In this document: positions 1-29,710 of the stretch, piece by piece
Layout of the letters: every line of letters begins with the position of its first letter
How positions within the stretch are numbered: the stretch's first letter is position 1
Assembly (NCBI RefSeq): GCF_014839805.1
Contig: NC_051128.1
Coordinates: 13,716,466 to 13,780,465 of the forward strand
DNA from: Manduca sexta
Lineage: Eukaryota > Arthropoda > Insecta > Lepidoptera > Sphingidae
Length of the DNA stretch: 64,000 nt
Direction: 5' to 3'
Notes under the pieces: generated by a model
What the model was told of the DNA's origin: nothing
Seen by the model: only the letters and a program-made list of their open reading frames with translations
Database searches by the model: none
Translations under genes and position numbers: made by a program

Positions 1-519
1 ATAATCAAAAAGAACTATAATATAAGTACAGAGAAAATATCAGCGCTCAAATTGTCTCAATGCGAGATAATTCAAAACAAATTTCTGTAATGTAATTTTT
101 AACACTCTTTGGCGAGAAAGGCAGTGTTGCCAAGTTTGAACTTTGTCCTGAGATTAGAAGATAAATAGATCATTCACAAAGAATACACACATTCTTTTAC
201 AAAATTCAGAGTTGTGTTTTTGGAATTTGAAACTGCTGACATTCGTCTCGGCAATCTATTACACACTCAACTAGGCTATTCCATATATTATATTATAATT
301 CTCTTTGTAAGCTATCGTCGCTGGTAAATATTATGTAGACATAATAACCATAGGAATTGTTTATTTTTTATTGAATGAAATTCTATGTAGTAAAAATTAT
401 CTAGCTCTCTTTTGCACCTGGATATTTGTACATCTTATTTTTAGGGATTGTTCCAATATCTAGTAATCACGAAAATAGCATGTGGCAACATTCGTATTTC
501 GTTGATTTGTTTTAGTGTT
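1..519. other. Non-coding, with a degraded dispersed-repeat tail
   Basis: No coding region is supported here. About 174-290 resembles stretches at 6113-6210 and 33285-33400 (a 'cattcacaaagaatacac' part, then 'gaatttgaa', then 'tctcggcaatct'). I infer a diverged copy of one dispersed lepidopteran repeat. The rest is AT-rich with no visible signal. Confidence 0.4.
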
Positions 520-960
520 GCAGAACCATCGATAGTTTCACTATCGATGGTTGACCTCGAAAACTATTCAGGATATCGATTGTACAATCGATTGTATTGC
601 CTATGTCAATACAGTCGATACTATCGATAGTATACGATAGCTCTCCATGTGCAATATTATTGATAACAGTGATGATATAGATATTATCGATTATAATACA
701 TACAATAATGTCGATAGTATCGATAGTATTGCAAAAACTATTGGTTTTTACCAAAAACTATCGATATAGCAGTACTATCGACAGATTACTGGCTATCGAT
801 ACTACATTAGTTTTAACTAATTGACATTTTCACAATACTATCGATACCATCGATACTATTGAATGCATTACTATCAATAGTATCCATATTATCGCTGTTA
901 TCAATAGTATTGCATAAAGAGATCTATCGATTCTATCGAAACGAGGAAAATTTATTAGTT
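520..960. repeat. TATCGATAG-rich degenerate repeat array
   Basis: The stretch holds well over a dozen exact or near copies of the palindromic core TATCGATA, spaced irregularly and often paired as TATCGATAGTATCGATAG. Near its left end ACCATCGATAGT and ACTATCGATGGT form a 12-bp inverted repeat around a 3-base loop. The same motif resumes at 1510-1590 and 3945-3985, on either side of retroelement copies, so the array appears to have been split by insertions. The core also resembles the insect DREF/DRE motif, but nothing shows a regulatory role. Confidence 0.8.
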
Positions 961-961
961 T

Positions 962-1503
962 TGAGAGCTTCCGTTGCGTGCGCTGCGTAAACAGTTAAAG
1001 TTATGCAACAATGATGTATGACGGGATTGTTCCTCTTAAAAAGTTCTACAAAAATAAATTATAAAACAAAGTCCCCCGCTGCATCCGACTGCCTGAACGT
1101 GTTAAACTCAAAAACTACCCAACATATTAAGATGAAATTTGGTATGGAGACAGTTTAAGACCCTGGGAAGAACATAGGCTCCCGGGAAAATATATAGCGT
1201 GACTTTTATAACGGAATACTTTAGCCCGAAAAACTTTGTAACGCGGGCGGAGCCGCGGGCAAAAGCTAGTATAATAATATTATGTATAGAAAATCATGTA
1301 ATTTGTATGAGTAAACTACACCTAAAAGGGAATAGATATATTAATAATAGGTAATTTGCCTAACTACGTTCTCTAATTATAAGTACGTATATAATTTTTT
1401 TGCATACCGTTGAAACGATGAAACATGTTGCACATGTAAGATATTTAACATCATAATTTATACCATGTTTTATGTAAAATAAATTGATTTGATTTGATTT
1501 GAT
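962..1503 (+). mobile_element. Retroelement 3' fragments ending in a TTGAT-type tail
   Basis: Around 1060-1270 lies a lepidopteran-style repeat end finishing 'gcgggcaaaagctagt'. A similar terminus occurs inverted near 54900. After it, 1270-1503 looks like the 3' UTR of a non-LTR element and ends in a 'gatttgatttgattt' microsatellite tail (about 1482-1503). The fuller element at 1591-3945 carries the same tail, so this is probably a 5'-truncated relative. No coding capacity is visible. Confidence 0.55.
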
Positions 1504-1590
1504 AAATTGATAGTATCGTCAGTATTGACACGTGGAAATATTATCGATAGAAAATCGATACTATTGTTTTTACCTTGACTATCAATAGAT
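1504..1590. repeat. Continuation of the TATCGATA array
   Basis: This short stretch contains 'attatcgatagaaaatcgatac' and related motifs, and separates the two retroelement copies. It looks like original array sequence between insertions. Confidence 0.6.
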
Positions 1591-1596
1591 ATAAAC

Positions 1597-2775
1597 ATGG
1601 AGGAGAACGTCACTCACAGAGAACCACAAAAAAGGACTTACTCTTTAAATGATCTAACATCAAACAACTCGTCAATTTCTGAGCATACAATTTTGAGCCT
1701 ACAGAACACCTCAGTCGACGACAGTTACTACACAAAAGAACTTTTAGAAAAAATTGACTTGTTACATAAATAATTAGAAACTGCTCATCTAGAAATTGAA
1801 ATACTCAATACAGAAAATACAGACCTAAAAAGAGAATTAGAGAAGAAAAATAACACGCTACAACTATACAAAAAAATTGGACTCGATGACAACAAATATA
1901 CTACACCTAACTCTGGAAAGAAAAATAAAAAGAAGAAACAATCTACTGCTGGTAACAATAACATTGACACTCTAGTGACAAACATCACAAGTACACCAGT
2001 AAAAAGCCTAGACAGATCATTGAGTTCAATTATCAAATCAACACAAAAGAATGGTAGCAGTATTCGACAGGCGACTATAGAAGAAAGAAACGAACAAAGT
2101 AAAAATAAAATAGACTACCAGAACCCAAACAAAATAATCATTTTAGCGGATCAACAAGGCAGAAACATGCAAAATATGCTACAAAACTTAGTCGAGGTAC
2201 AATATAACGTGACTTCCCTATGGAAATCAGGAGCGAGTCTTCAAAATGTTCTAGCGTTCGTATCAGAAGATGAAATAAAAAGCCTTGGATGTGACGACTA
2301 TGTTGTATTACTGGCCGGAACAAATGATAAAAACCCATATGATATACAATCATGTCTACAGAGCTGGTTAACCAAAATGAAGAATGTAAACATAATTGTA
2401 TGTGAGGTTCCATACAATCAAACTCTCAATGAGCAAAAACTAAACTATGAACTGAAATTCGTATGTGGCAAGTTCAGCAATGTCAGTTACATAGATATGA
2501 ATTTTAGTACGTACAGACCCAAGAGAAAATACATGACTTTATGTAAATGCAGATATATTTTGAAAGACATATTGAAACTAGATTACTCTCGTAAATATAC
2601 TAGATATACTAAAGAAATGGTAAGAAAAGCAAATTTGGCAAATGAAATGTGTAATAGGGCAACGCAAACAGACAATGATCCAAAGGAAATTGAAATTGCA
2701 CTAAACGAAACTGTGGATAATAGTAATAGTAGTAAATATAAAGAAGTAGCAGCAAATAACTTATTTCGTATATAA
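1597..2775 (+). pseudogene. Retrotransposon ORF1 with an in-frame stop
   Basis: Translation from ATG 1597 gives MEENVTHREPQKRTYS and is interrupted by TAA at 1771-1773. The same frame then stays open to 2775. The residues after the stop form a charged, leucine-containing segment that probably makes a coiled coil. A block with NKIIILADQQGRN and VVLLAGTND follows, resembling the SGNH-esterase-like module in ORF1 of some CR1/L2-type elements. This is a decayed element protein, not a host gene. Confidence 0.65.
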
Positions 2776-3643
2776 TAAAATCCATATATTACATCAAAAT
2801 ATAGATGGACTAATAGCAAAATCAGAAGATCTTGTAATATCTACTACCAATGACAATATGAAATTAGATGTTTTATGCATAACTGAACATAATATGATAT
2901 CTGAAGATTCAAAACTGTTGACTATTCCAAATTATACACTAGCTACAGTCTTCTGCCGTAGTGAAAGAAACGGCGGGTCCTGTAAAAATACAAAAACAAA
3001 GCCACTATCAATACAGTATAAAGGCGTGCAAATCACTGAAACGAATAGTACCAAATTTCTGGGCATTTATATAGACTCTAACATGACATGGAGGACTCAT
3101 ATTGGACACATTTGCACCAAACTGAATCAGTATTCATATGCATTATACATGCTTAGGAAGGTAGCGAACCAAAAAGCTTTATTGACTGCTTACCATGCTT
3201 ATGTGGAATCTACATTAAGGTATGGCGTATTATATTGGGCAAACTCTTCTTACATAAATACTGCATTTAAGGCACAAAAGAAATGCATTAGATCAATGTG
3301 TGGGCTTTATCAGACTGATTCATGTAAGCCATACTTCAAAAACCTGAAAATCTTAACGCTTCCTTCTCTATATGTCTATGAAGCATCTCTCTTGGTTCGA
3401 TCTGATATTAACAACTATAAGACTCTAAAAAGCACGAGACATAAAACTCAGCTATGTACCCTAAAAACTAGAACAAAACTGTATAAAAATAGTATGTTTA
3501 GTATTGGGATACAAATTTATAATAAGTTACCATTAACACTTAAAGAAACAGGTCCACCTCATATGTTCAAAAATAGATTAAGAATGCTTTTGCTAGATAA
3601 GACATATTACTCGATAAAGGAATTTCTTGATGACAAAATTTAA
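2774..3643 (+). pseudogene. Retrotransposon ORF2 with its centre deleted
   Basis: The frame is open from before 2774, overlapping the end of ORF1. It begins with an endonuclease-like start (QNIDGLIAKSEDL, then LDVLCITEHNM). After ERNGGSC at about 2985 it jumps to the C-terminal part of reverse transcriptase (STKFLGIYIDSNMTW, LRYGVLYWANS, CIRSMCGL). The remaining endonuclease and the catalytic polymerase core, including the YADD region, are absent. The frame happens to be preserved across the deletion, giving a 290-residue fusion frame. Activity is not expected. Confidence 0.7.
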
Positions 3644-4223
3644 GAAGAAATATATTGTATTATTTCATTGGTATTAATATATTAATAATAAATAACATTA
3701 TAAATTAAAAAAACTATACAACTTAAAACACTGTATTTAAGCATATATAATGATAAGCAATATAATAAGGGAACTGTATATATATCACTTTTAATAGAAG
3801 TTAATGAATGATATAAATGTCTCCATTCACTCATTTGCATGCCCAGTAAGGGTTGAATATGGCGAGATCTCCCATCAATACATAAAATCTGTATAATCTA
3901 TGTGGCCTGTATTCGCAAATAAAATGATTTGATTTGATTTGATTGATAATCGATTATCTATCGATAGCAGACTATCGATATGCAACACTAATTTGTTTCA
4001 TGTTTGCAAAATGCAAATGGCCGACAAACCTATACATGGCATTTTTTGGTTTTATTTGTTAAAATAAGTTGTGCTAAATGTTTAACGCCGACGAAGAATA
4101 AATATATAATCATTAAACAGTGAAAGGCAAAAAGTAAGTGCCTTAGGCTATGAATACTGTCTGAATAACGGGTAATTAGCGCTTGTTTACCACGCTTGTG
4201 CGTCGGTGGGATCGAATTGTGAC

Positions 4224-4241
4224 ATGGTGGTTTTGTTGTAG
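4224..4241 (+). promoter_or_regulatory. Short uORF or 5'-UTR splice acceptor upstream of PRPF8
   Basis: An ATG-GTG-GTT-TTG-TTG-TAG mini-ORF ends 12 bases before the PRPF8 start codon. The T-rich run ending in TAG also fits a 3' splice site, so the mRNA may instead have a 5'-UTR intron that removes this ATG. Transcript data would decide. Confidence 0.35.
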
Positions 4242-4253
4242 AAGGCGCGCAGC

Positions 4254-23532
<19,279 letters not shown>

Positions 23533-23595
23533 ACTTACACATTTTAAACGTTGGTGTGTAGTGAGAAATGTGTACATAAGAATACATTTTTAATT

Positions 23596-23601
23596 AATAA
23601 A
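23596..23601 (+). terminator. PRPF8 polyadenylation signal AATAAA
   Basis: AATAAA lies 64 bases after the PRPF8 stop codon in an AT-rich 3' UTR, which fits a short 3' UTR. Confidence 0.65.
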
Positions 23602-24200
23602 TATAATACAAGTAATTGGTGTTTATGTCATTCGTTTAACAATACCACTCTGGAATTGTGAAATCTGTAGTTTCCATATCTATGTTCATTATTTTGCATA
23701 GGGTATTTAACTTATTTTTTTATTACTTTTATAAAAGATGTTCGTCGTATACATTTTAAAATAGAAGAAATCATTTATAAGCCATTGAAATTTGGTAGTA
23801 ACCAAATGTCAAAAAATAAGAGATGCAATGCTCAGAACAATGACAAGCATAGAAGTAACATTATGACATTTGAGTGTACTCTGTCTTTGACAGCAAGAAA
23901 TTTAATTGTGTTGCGAACTCTTCTGACATCTTATCGATATCGATAGATGCTTTGTCTATCGGCTATGGTAAATTCACAGACCTGCTAAAATAAACACTTT
24001 TCGGTTAGTCAACTACAAACCGTTGCAAAATGCTATTTTAGATAAAGGTTAAAAAAGATATCAAAACCCTAATTTGGTATTCAAGTACCAAATGAGGTCT
24101 GGGTATATAAAATCACTCGTTAAGAAGCTGTTAAATTACAATAAACTATAGAACTACCGGCTCTCTTCGAGCTAAATTTTATCCAATTTTCATTTGCTAT

Positions 24201-24313
24201 TTACAGCAGTTTCCATGCCTTCCGAAACGTCATTCACACAAAAATGGTTTAGCATTTAGATTATTAAATTAAGAAAATCTTAGAAATTTCGGAAGGAATG
24301 GAAACCGCTGTAA
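24201..24313. repeat. Long imperfect inverted repeat with ~60-nt loop
   Basis: The left arm (TTACAGCAGTTTCCATGCC, then TTCCGAAA) pairs with the right arm near 24287-24313 over about 27 bases with two mismatches. This geometry could be a fold-back MITE remnant or a pre-miRNA-like hairpin. The loop is AT-rich. Confidence 0.7.
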
Positions 24314-24493
24314 GTAACAAACAAGAAATCGACCGGAATTTCGTTTAGGAGAAAGCCAGTACGCCTTCTGTTCTTTTCTGACTTTCTTAGGGATTAAAAG
24401 ATACCCAAGAGGTGTGATTTGACAGAAGCTACTAAAATGGGACAATAAAATTAAAACACAGCGGTATAATTCATGTCACATATGTTTGATAAC

Positions 24494-25060
24494 TTATTTC
24501 AAAGTTAATAAAACTTTGTCGAAATGCATAGAGCAAACACGGTGCTGTTTTTCCAATGCCAATTGGGACGAGCTATGGCAACGATCCATTTTGCCTCATA
24601 GCATCATCTGTGGGGAATCTGCAATGAAACACACTATGAAAATCAGATAGTTTCCTCAACCCCCAGCCTTCGCGCACGGTTTCCAAGTGGCTTTTACCAC
24701 TTCACCACCGTATATTGAAAGTAAAACGCAATTTATGCAAAATAGTCAACTACAATATACTAACATCTATGTTATCGACAGAATATGCAGAACAACACTA
24801 TTGAACACGACTACGTAAATTGATAAAAATGAAAAATACTTAATAATTACTGTATCAAATGGCCAACAGCAGATTATAATATGACTACAGCATAATAAAG
24901 ATTAATTAATAATACTTTTTGCACTTATGTACAGGGTTTAAGCAAATAACCTAATAAACCTAATAGGTTTTTTGTTTACTCACCGATGGAAGCTGATAAT
25001 TTCAGTTTCATTTTCTTTACGACAAGAATGAGATTTACATCCCACAATAACGCAGGCCAT
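24494..25060 (-). pseudogene. Decayed THAP-type zinc-finger fragment, two exons
   Basis: On the minus strand, ATG at 25060 opens MACVIVGCKSHSC followed by KENETEIISFHR, the start of a C2CH THAP domain, and ends at a clean donor (GTGAGT) after 24984. An acceptor precedes 24618 and the next exon continues with FPTDDAMRQ. One base is missing there; in the shifted frame WIVAIARPNWHWKNSTV follows, then another frame change before CSMHFDK. Downstream is a stop (24496-24494). The zinc ligands (C-x4-C, C-x2-H) and the FP motif are visible, but only across the frameshifts. It could be a relic of a THAP-containing transposase or of a host gene. Confidence 0.6.
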
Positions 25061-25659
25061 TGCTTGTTCGTAGGGCTATATTATACTTAAACAGCACTGT
25101 GTATTTATTAGAATTAACAACAAAAATATTACAAAACATTCAGCCACTTTTGAAAAGCACGCGCTGAAGTATAACGTAACTAAATTGTGTGGGCGCGTTT
25201 GTGACATTGTTTTGAGGTTGGCAAGTTGGAACATTTGACATTTTATTTGCTTTTTAATTCGGCATCATAAAGAGGACCAAAGGTAACCATTTGATAATTT
25301 TAAAGTGTACGCAAGCCGACCTTAGCAACATAATATTTGTCTCGTTCTTTTCAACGGTTTTGGCCTATTTGAAAAAAAGGACAAGTATATGAGGGTAATT
25401 TAGATTCCTTCTATGCTCGTTCTTGTTCTGAGATGCAATGCATGTGACGTCAGCGAGCATTACGATGCACAAGAAAGGGATGGAGCGATATCCCGACTTC
25501 ACAGTCATTGCTTCACACCCACCCCACATAGCAATATTTGAAAGAATTATTGCCTTATTTCTTATCGGATTGTAACGCTGTTTTCACAGAAGGATTTATT
25601 TTTAAATTATTTATTAAAAAATGCATAAAATCAAAAACAATCGAATACCCTATGTGTCT

Positions 25660-25690
25660 ACCTCAGAACAAGATGTCATTGTTCTGAGGT
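25660..25690. repeat. 12-bp hairpin ACCTCAGAACAA/TTGTTCTGAGGT
   Basis: Arms 25660-25671 and 25679-25690 pair perfectly around GATGTCA and are flanked by direct GTGTCTA copies. The arm motif recurs in diverged form several times between 23.8 and 27.3 kb. Confidence 0.75.
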
Positions 25691-26110
25691 GTCTACACCA
25701 GTTGATGTCAGTTGCTTAGGAATTTGCGCTCTATTGTCCATTCACAGTGTAGACCAATGAATAAAGAAACTAATTTATTCAAGGCGTAGACGAATGGAAA
25801 CTAGTTCATAGTTATTTTACTTCTGCCCTAAGTAAATAAAAAAATAAAATAAATACAGTTTATGTTTATGTCGGTATTGCTTGTTAAAATGGGATAGTTT
25901 TAGGGCCTTGAAGAGGACATAGATGTTATCCTAATAAAATATTTAGCAGGACTTTAACCCTGGAATCGGTTTTTTATCTGGTAAAACCTCGAGCACTTTG
26001 TTATGGAGATAGTTTTGGAAAGGACATGGATAAAATACATATTATAAAGCTTTTATCCCGGAAAACTTACACACGGGCGGAGCTGTCAAGAATAAATTCA
26101 AACGATGTTA

Positions 26111-26495
26111 GAGCGAGGCCCCATTAGTGCGTTGCGCTGCGTTGCGTCGCGTCATCGCAACGGAACAACGCATTGTATGCCACACCTGTGTTGCGTTGAC
26201 GCTGCGCCAACGCAACGCAAGAGGGTATGCACGCCGACGCAGCTGCGTCTCAGTTCTAGCTTCCTCCTCTAGCAGTGCATCACTGTCCGTCGGCGCAGCG
26301 GAGCTCCGACAACGCAGCGCATCACCCTCCCCCCGCTTCGTCTCTTGTCCGTCGATCCGTTGAAACGTCGCGCGCGACGACGCAACGGTCTAATGGGGCA
26401 TGTCATAAAAAATGTATGGAAAACGACGCAGCGACGACGCTGCGACGACGCAACGCAACGCACTAATGGGGCCTCGTTCTAATGGGGCCTCGCTC
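26111..26495. mobile_element. Non-autonomous DNA transposon (MITE), TTA target duplication
   Basis: The 385-bp element starts GAGCGAGGCCCCATTAG and ends with the exact reverse complement (17-bp terminal repeats), extended inward by GTGCGTTGCG/CGCAACGCAC. TTA flanks both sides (26108-26110, 26496-26498), as for PIF/Harbinger-type insertions. The right terminus is duplicated: a 'taatggggcctcg' copy sits just inside the end. The interior is rich in CGACG/GCAACG motifs and GC-rich compared with its surroundings. ORFs here are artefacts of that composition. Confidence 0.8.
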
Positions 26496-27637
26496 TTACA
26501 TCGACGTCCGCTCGCGGTCGCCCGCTATTGCTATAGTTCCTATCTAACGCGCTCAGACAAATACTACGACAGCCAAATATGTAAGCAGAGATACTGAGGC
26601 GAGGCCATGACGGATCGCGAGTACATAAAATGTATCAAAGCGCAGCTTTGTCTACAACTCAGAACAATAACGAGCACATTATTCTGAGGCCTACAACCTA
26701 GCAAATAAAATGTGAACTTTTTTAATCATTAGTATCACCACCTCTTTTTATAATAGGAAACCCGAGGATTTTATATATTTTATATCAAATAAGAATAACT
26801 AAAGCTACCACATCTGAAATTTGAGAGGAAGTGTTTAATTTTTCTTTTTTTTTTATTATTTTGTTGTCAAAAAACCGACCGAGTTTCATCTGGCGCCAAA
26901 CTTAGTCCTGAAGAAAATAATATACCTTGCTGATAGATCGGCTTGAAGAAATAATATTATCCAAAGCCGTAAGATAAAAGCATCAATGTGGCCTGCCTAG
27001 ATAAATGCAGTGTTCGCATCCGAGGTACGCATATTATATTATTAAAATTCTCTTTGGTGTACCCAGCTGGCCGACGGCATCAAGCATGGCAGCGTGAAAA
27101 GTTGCGCGCCAGAGACCAATAAACTAGATGCGCGCCAATACGATGGTTGCGCGCCTTGCCACCCTGTTCCGGCTAGTCAGGTTAGTTGGCGCGAAACTCG
27201 AGCTGTCGAGCAGAACTCTCTCAGAACAATGACAAAACTCTGAGGACAAGACTCTGAATTAGCTGTCGAGGTTTAACTTTGGACATATTCGGTGATCAGT
27301 GTTGGCAACTTTATGGATTATTACTTAACGCTGGTGGTTTAGACCCCCGTTTTAGCACAGAAATATTGGTTTTAGCGGCTAGTGGATTTTATTTGTAGAT
27401 TAGTTTACAACAGTAAATGGGAGGCAAATGTAAATTCACTAAAACAGATTACCGAAAATCAGATTTTTTACTGGTTTCCCATGGGTTGACCATAACTTTT
27501 TTGGGAATTTGGTTTCGCATAAAAAATTGGCAACACTGTCATAACCAAAACAACTGTCAACTAACAATAACGAATATTGGAGAGAATAGAATCGTTGTAT
27601 TTAGTTAAATAATTATTAGTCTCCTATATCATTGGAA

Positions 27638-28048
27638 ATGGCGGATCGTGAAGATTTCGAAGATAGTCAATATCCTGACAACGACGAATACGTTCCGTAC
27701 GTTACAGCCGGTACAATGTCCCAAAGAAATGGCGCTAAAGTCACATTGTGGGGAAAAGTTACTAGAATTGATGCAAGGGAAGGGTTTTATATAAAAACTG
27801 TTGGTGATGAAGAAGTGTTGATTCGTTTGAAGGCACCGTTAGACGAACCGCTTGAAGGTTGGTACGAAATATACGGAGTGGCGCAAGGAAAGCATATACT
27901 TTGCGACGAATATGTCCCATTGTCAGCAGAGTTGACGAAGAACATTGACACTGAAGGACACAAGGGTTTGGCGAGGCTGCTGGCTGCTCTCGATGATCCT
28001 TGGGAGATTGAAAATATGGAAAAAAAGGATGGAATGGCTATAGGTTAA
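27638..28048 (+). CDS. RPA3: Replication protein A 14-kDa subunit
   Basis: This intronless gene encodes 136 residues (human RPA3 has 121). RPA3 is the smallest subunit of the trimeric single-stranded-DNA-binding complex of replication and repair and is essentially one OB fold. The alignable order is a start like PYVTAGTMSQRNG, a beta strand KVTLWGKVTRID, LIRLKAPLDEPLEGWYEIYG (human: MEPLDEEISGIVEVVG), a CDEYVPL strand and a C-terminal helix RLLAALDDPWE for trimerisation. An acidic N-terminal extension (about 20 residues) is extra. I chose ATG 27638 because an upstream TTG at 27632 is not a eukaryotic start of choice. Upstream are the motifs 'ttggcaacactgtcataac' and 'actgtcaa', common near insect promoters. 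No paralogue is visible here. Confidence 0.9.
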   Translation: MADREDFEDSQYPDNDEYVPYVTAGTMSQRNGAKVTLWGKVTRIDAREGFYIKTVGDEEVLIRLKAPLDEPLEGWYEIYGVAQGKHILCDEYVPLSAELTKNIDTEGHKGLARLLAALDDPWEIENMEKKDGMAIG

Positions 28049-29710
28049 TTTTTTAACTTAGAGCTGTTTTTAATTTAAAATAGGATTCAGTGATTAAACA
28101 GTTACAGTATGCCATCTTATTTGAAATTGGCATTTTCATTTGTGCTTAACATAACTATTGTCGTTTTTACTCCTTTAAATCCTTTAAATATTGTTTTCTG
28201 GCAAAACATTCCCATTAGTTAAATGTCATAGTGTTTAAGATTAAACTAAATACTTAAATAATTTGCATTATTTTCTAACATTCTTTAAATCATAGATATC
28301 TTCTATAAAAACAAGATCTAGAGGTAAAATTTTGATAGATACTACATTTCTTAGTTATTGAGAAGACAGCTGTGTCAATGAAATTTTGGCCAACCGAGGG
28401 AATTTGTATTCTTCAGTATCTGCAGATTTTTTTTTTTACATCTGTAGCAAAGTTGGTACTATTCTTTAAAAAAGAAATATTGTTAACATTCATAAGGAAT
28501 ATGGAACAAAAAGAACAATCATAATAATAACCCTTAGTGTATACACTTGAGGTTACTGTATCGGTATGTAAAACTAGGACTGAAGTGAACTTTGCAAACA
28601 GAATTAAACATATTTTATATAAATATTCAATCACACACATTGCACTAAAAACAAATTAAATTTGTGTATAACAGTGTATTGAATTCTCCATATGTCAATG
28701 GCTCCTAAGTAATTTATCATATCTGGAACAATAGCTATAATCACTTTTTAGCATTTTATTATCAAGGTACTGTTTACCAAACCCAATGAATTCAAAAGTA
28801 AATAAATTAAAAAAAAAAAACTTAGAAATCATATACTAACTTTTTAATGTGTTTGATACTAAACTGTACCCAGATAACGAAACATTAAAAAAGTGAATAT
28901 CGCTATTTTTCAGATACAATAGTTTACTTAGACACTAACAAAGTATTTCAGTTCACACACTTGCAGATTTACAACCACAAAAACATAATAGAATCGTTTA
29001 GCGAATAATACTTTTCTTACATTAATTGCTTGAGAACTAAGTTGCTCAGAGTAAATAATGTTATACTGTATGCAATTTCATTTACATTTTGAACAGGGAG
29101 AATGTTTTTAATTTTGTTTGGGAGTATTTTGTTGGGGACATTTATTGCTGTTCAAAATTGTACAAATATGTCTTACACGGTAATGTAAGTTAAGCAATAA
29201 AATGTGATATGTTTAATGTTTGTCTAAACTTAATATTATTACAACATAAAATGCTTAAAACCTATAATGTTATTATAAGAAGACAATATGTAATATTATC
29301 TAGATGTTCTTAAGTGCATGATAATTATTATCAAACATTTAAGGCCAGCATGGCCTATGTGTATAATTATGAAAAAGTTAATGTATAAAACCAAAGGAGA
29401 ATTTGCTTTTTTTAAGTATATAATATAAGTTCCTAAAATACATCAGTTGATTCTGGGATTTATGAAACTTTTCATTGTCTAAATAAAACATTTTAAATAA
29501 ACTCAACAAATATTTTTGTCATAAGAAGTTTTATTGATTTTCAAACTGAACCAATTTTTTTACAATATTTCTAATATCTATGGAGGCCTATCTAAAATCT
29601 ATACCTAATGTTATTGATATTAAAGTGCATTCTCTTGGGCGCGCTTTAAATTTCGATTCAACTAAAGCCAGCCGTAATATTTGTAATAAATATTCTATAT
29701 TGACACAAAA
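28049..29710. other. RPA3 3' flank and intergenic DNA
   Basis: AT-rich sequence without coding signal. It holds a degraded MITE (28694-28938), several AATAAA hexamers on the plus strand (for example near 29199 and 29480) that could end RPA3, and the short 3' UTR of the minus-strand DRC2 gene from 29710 downward. Confidence 0.5.
28694..28938. mobile_element. Degraded MITE copy, same family as 53574-53816
   Basis: The left end 'tcaatggctcctaagtaat' and the right end 'atagtttacttagacac' are diverged terminal repeats of the element at 53574. The interior shares 'aggtactgtttaccaaaccc' and 'ccagataacgaaac'-like segments with it. Confidence 0.55.

Larger units (their letters stand above)
1591..3945 (+). 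mobile_element. Internally deleted non-LTR retrotransposon (CR1/Jockey-like)
   Basis: The element has the order expected of a two-ORF non-LTR retrotransposon. ORF1 (from 1597) has a coiled-coil start. ORF2 (to 3643) opens with an endonuclease-like start and closes with the end of a reverse-transcriptase ORF. The 3' UTR finishes in a 'gatttgatttgatttgatt' tail near 3923-3945. Most of ORF2 is missing and ORF1 has an in-frame stop, so the copy cannot be autonomous. Clade assignment (CR1, Jockey or relative) is inference. The flanks are TATCGATA repeats, and I could not define a target-site duplication. Confidence 0.75.
23602..27637. other. Repeat-rich intergenic region between PRPF8 and RPA3
   Basis: No intact gene is visible in about 4 kb. 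It holds a long imperfect inverted repeat (24201-24313), a decayed THAP fragment on the minus strand (24494-25060), a hairpin (25660-25690), a TTA-flanked MITE (26111-26495) and scattered CTCAGAACAATGA-type motifs. The last 300 bases before 27638 are AT-rich and presumably include the RPA3 promoter. Confidence 0.6.

Noticed and set aside
1785..2036. Hydrophobic minus-strand frame resembling a membrane protein
   Set aside because: It is antisense to retroelement ORF1; the Leu/Phe/Ser runs come from Lys/Glu/Asn-rich codons.
26127..26597. Overlapping Arg/Ser-rich frames on both strands
   Set aside because: They follow from the CG-rich MITE at 26111-26495 and have no family resemblance.
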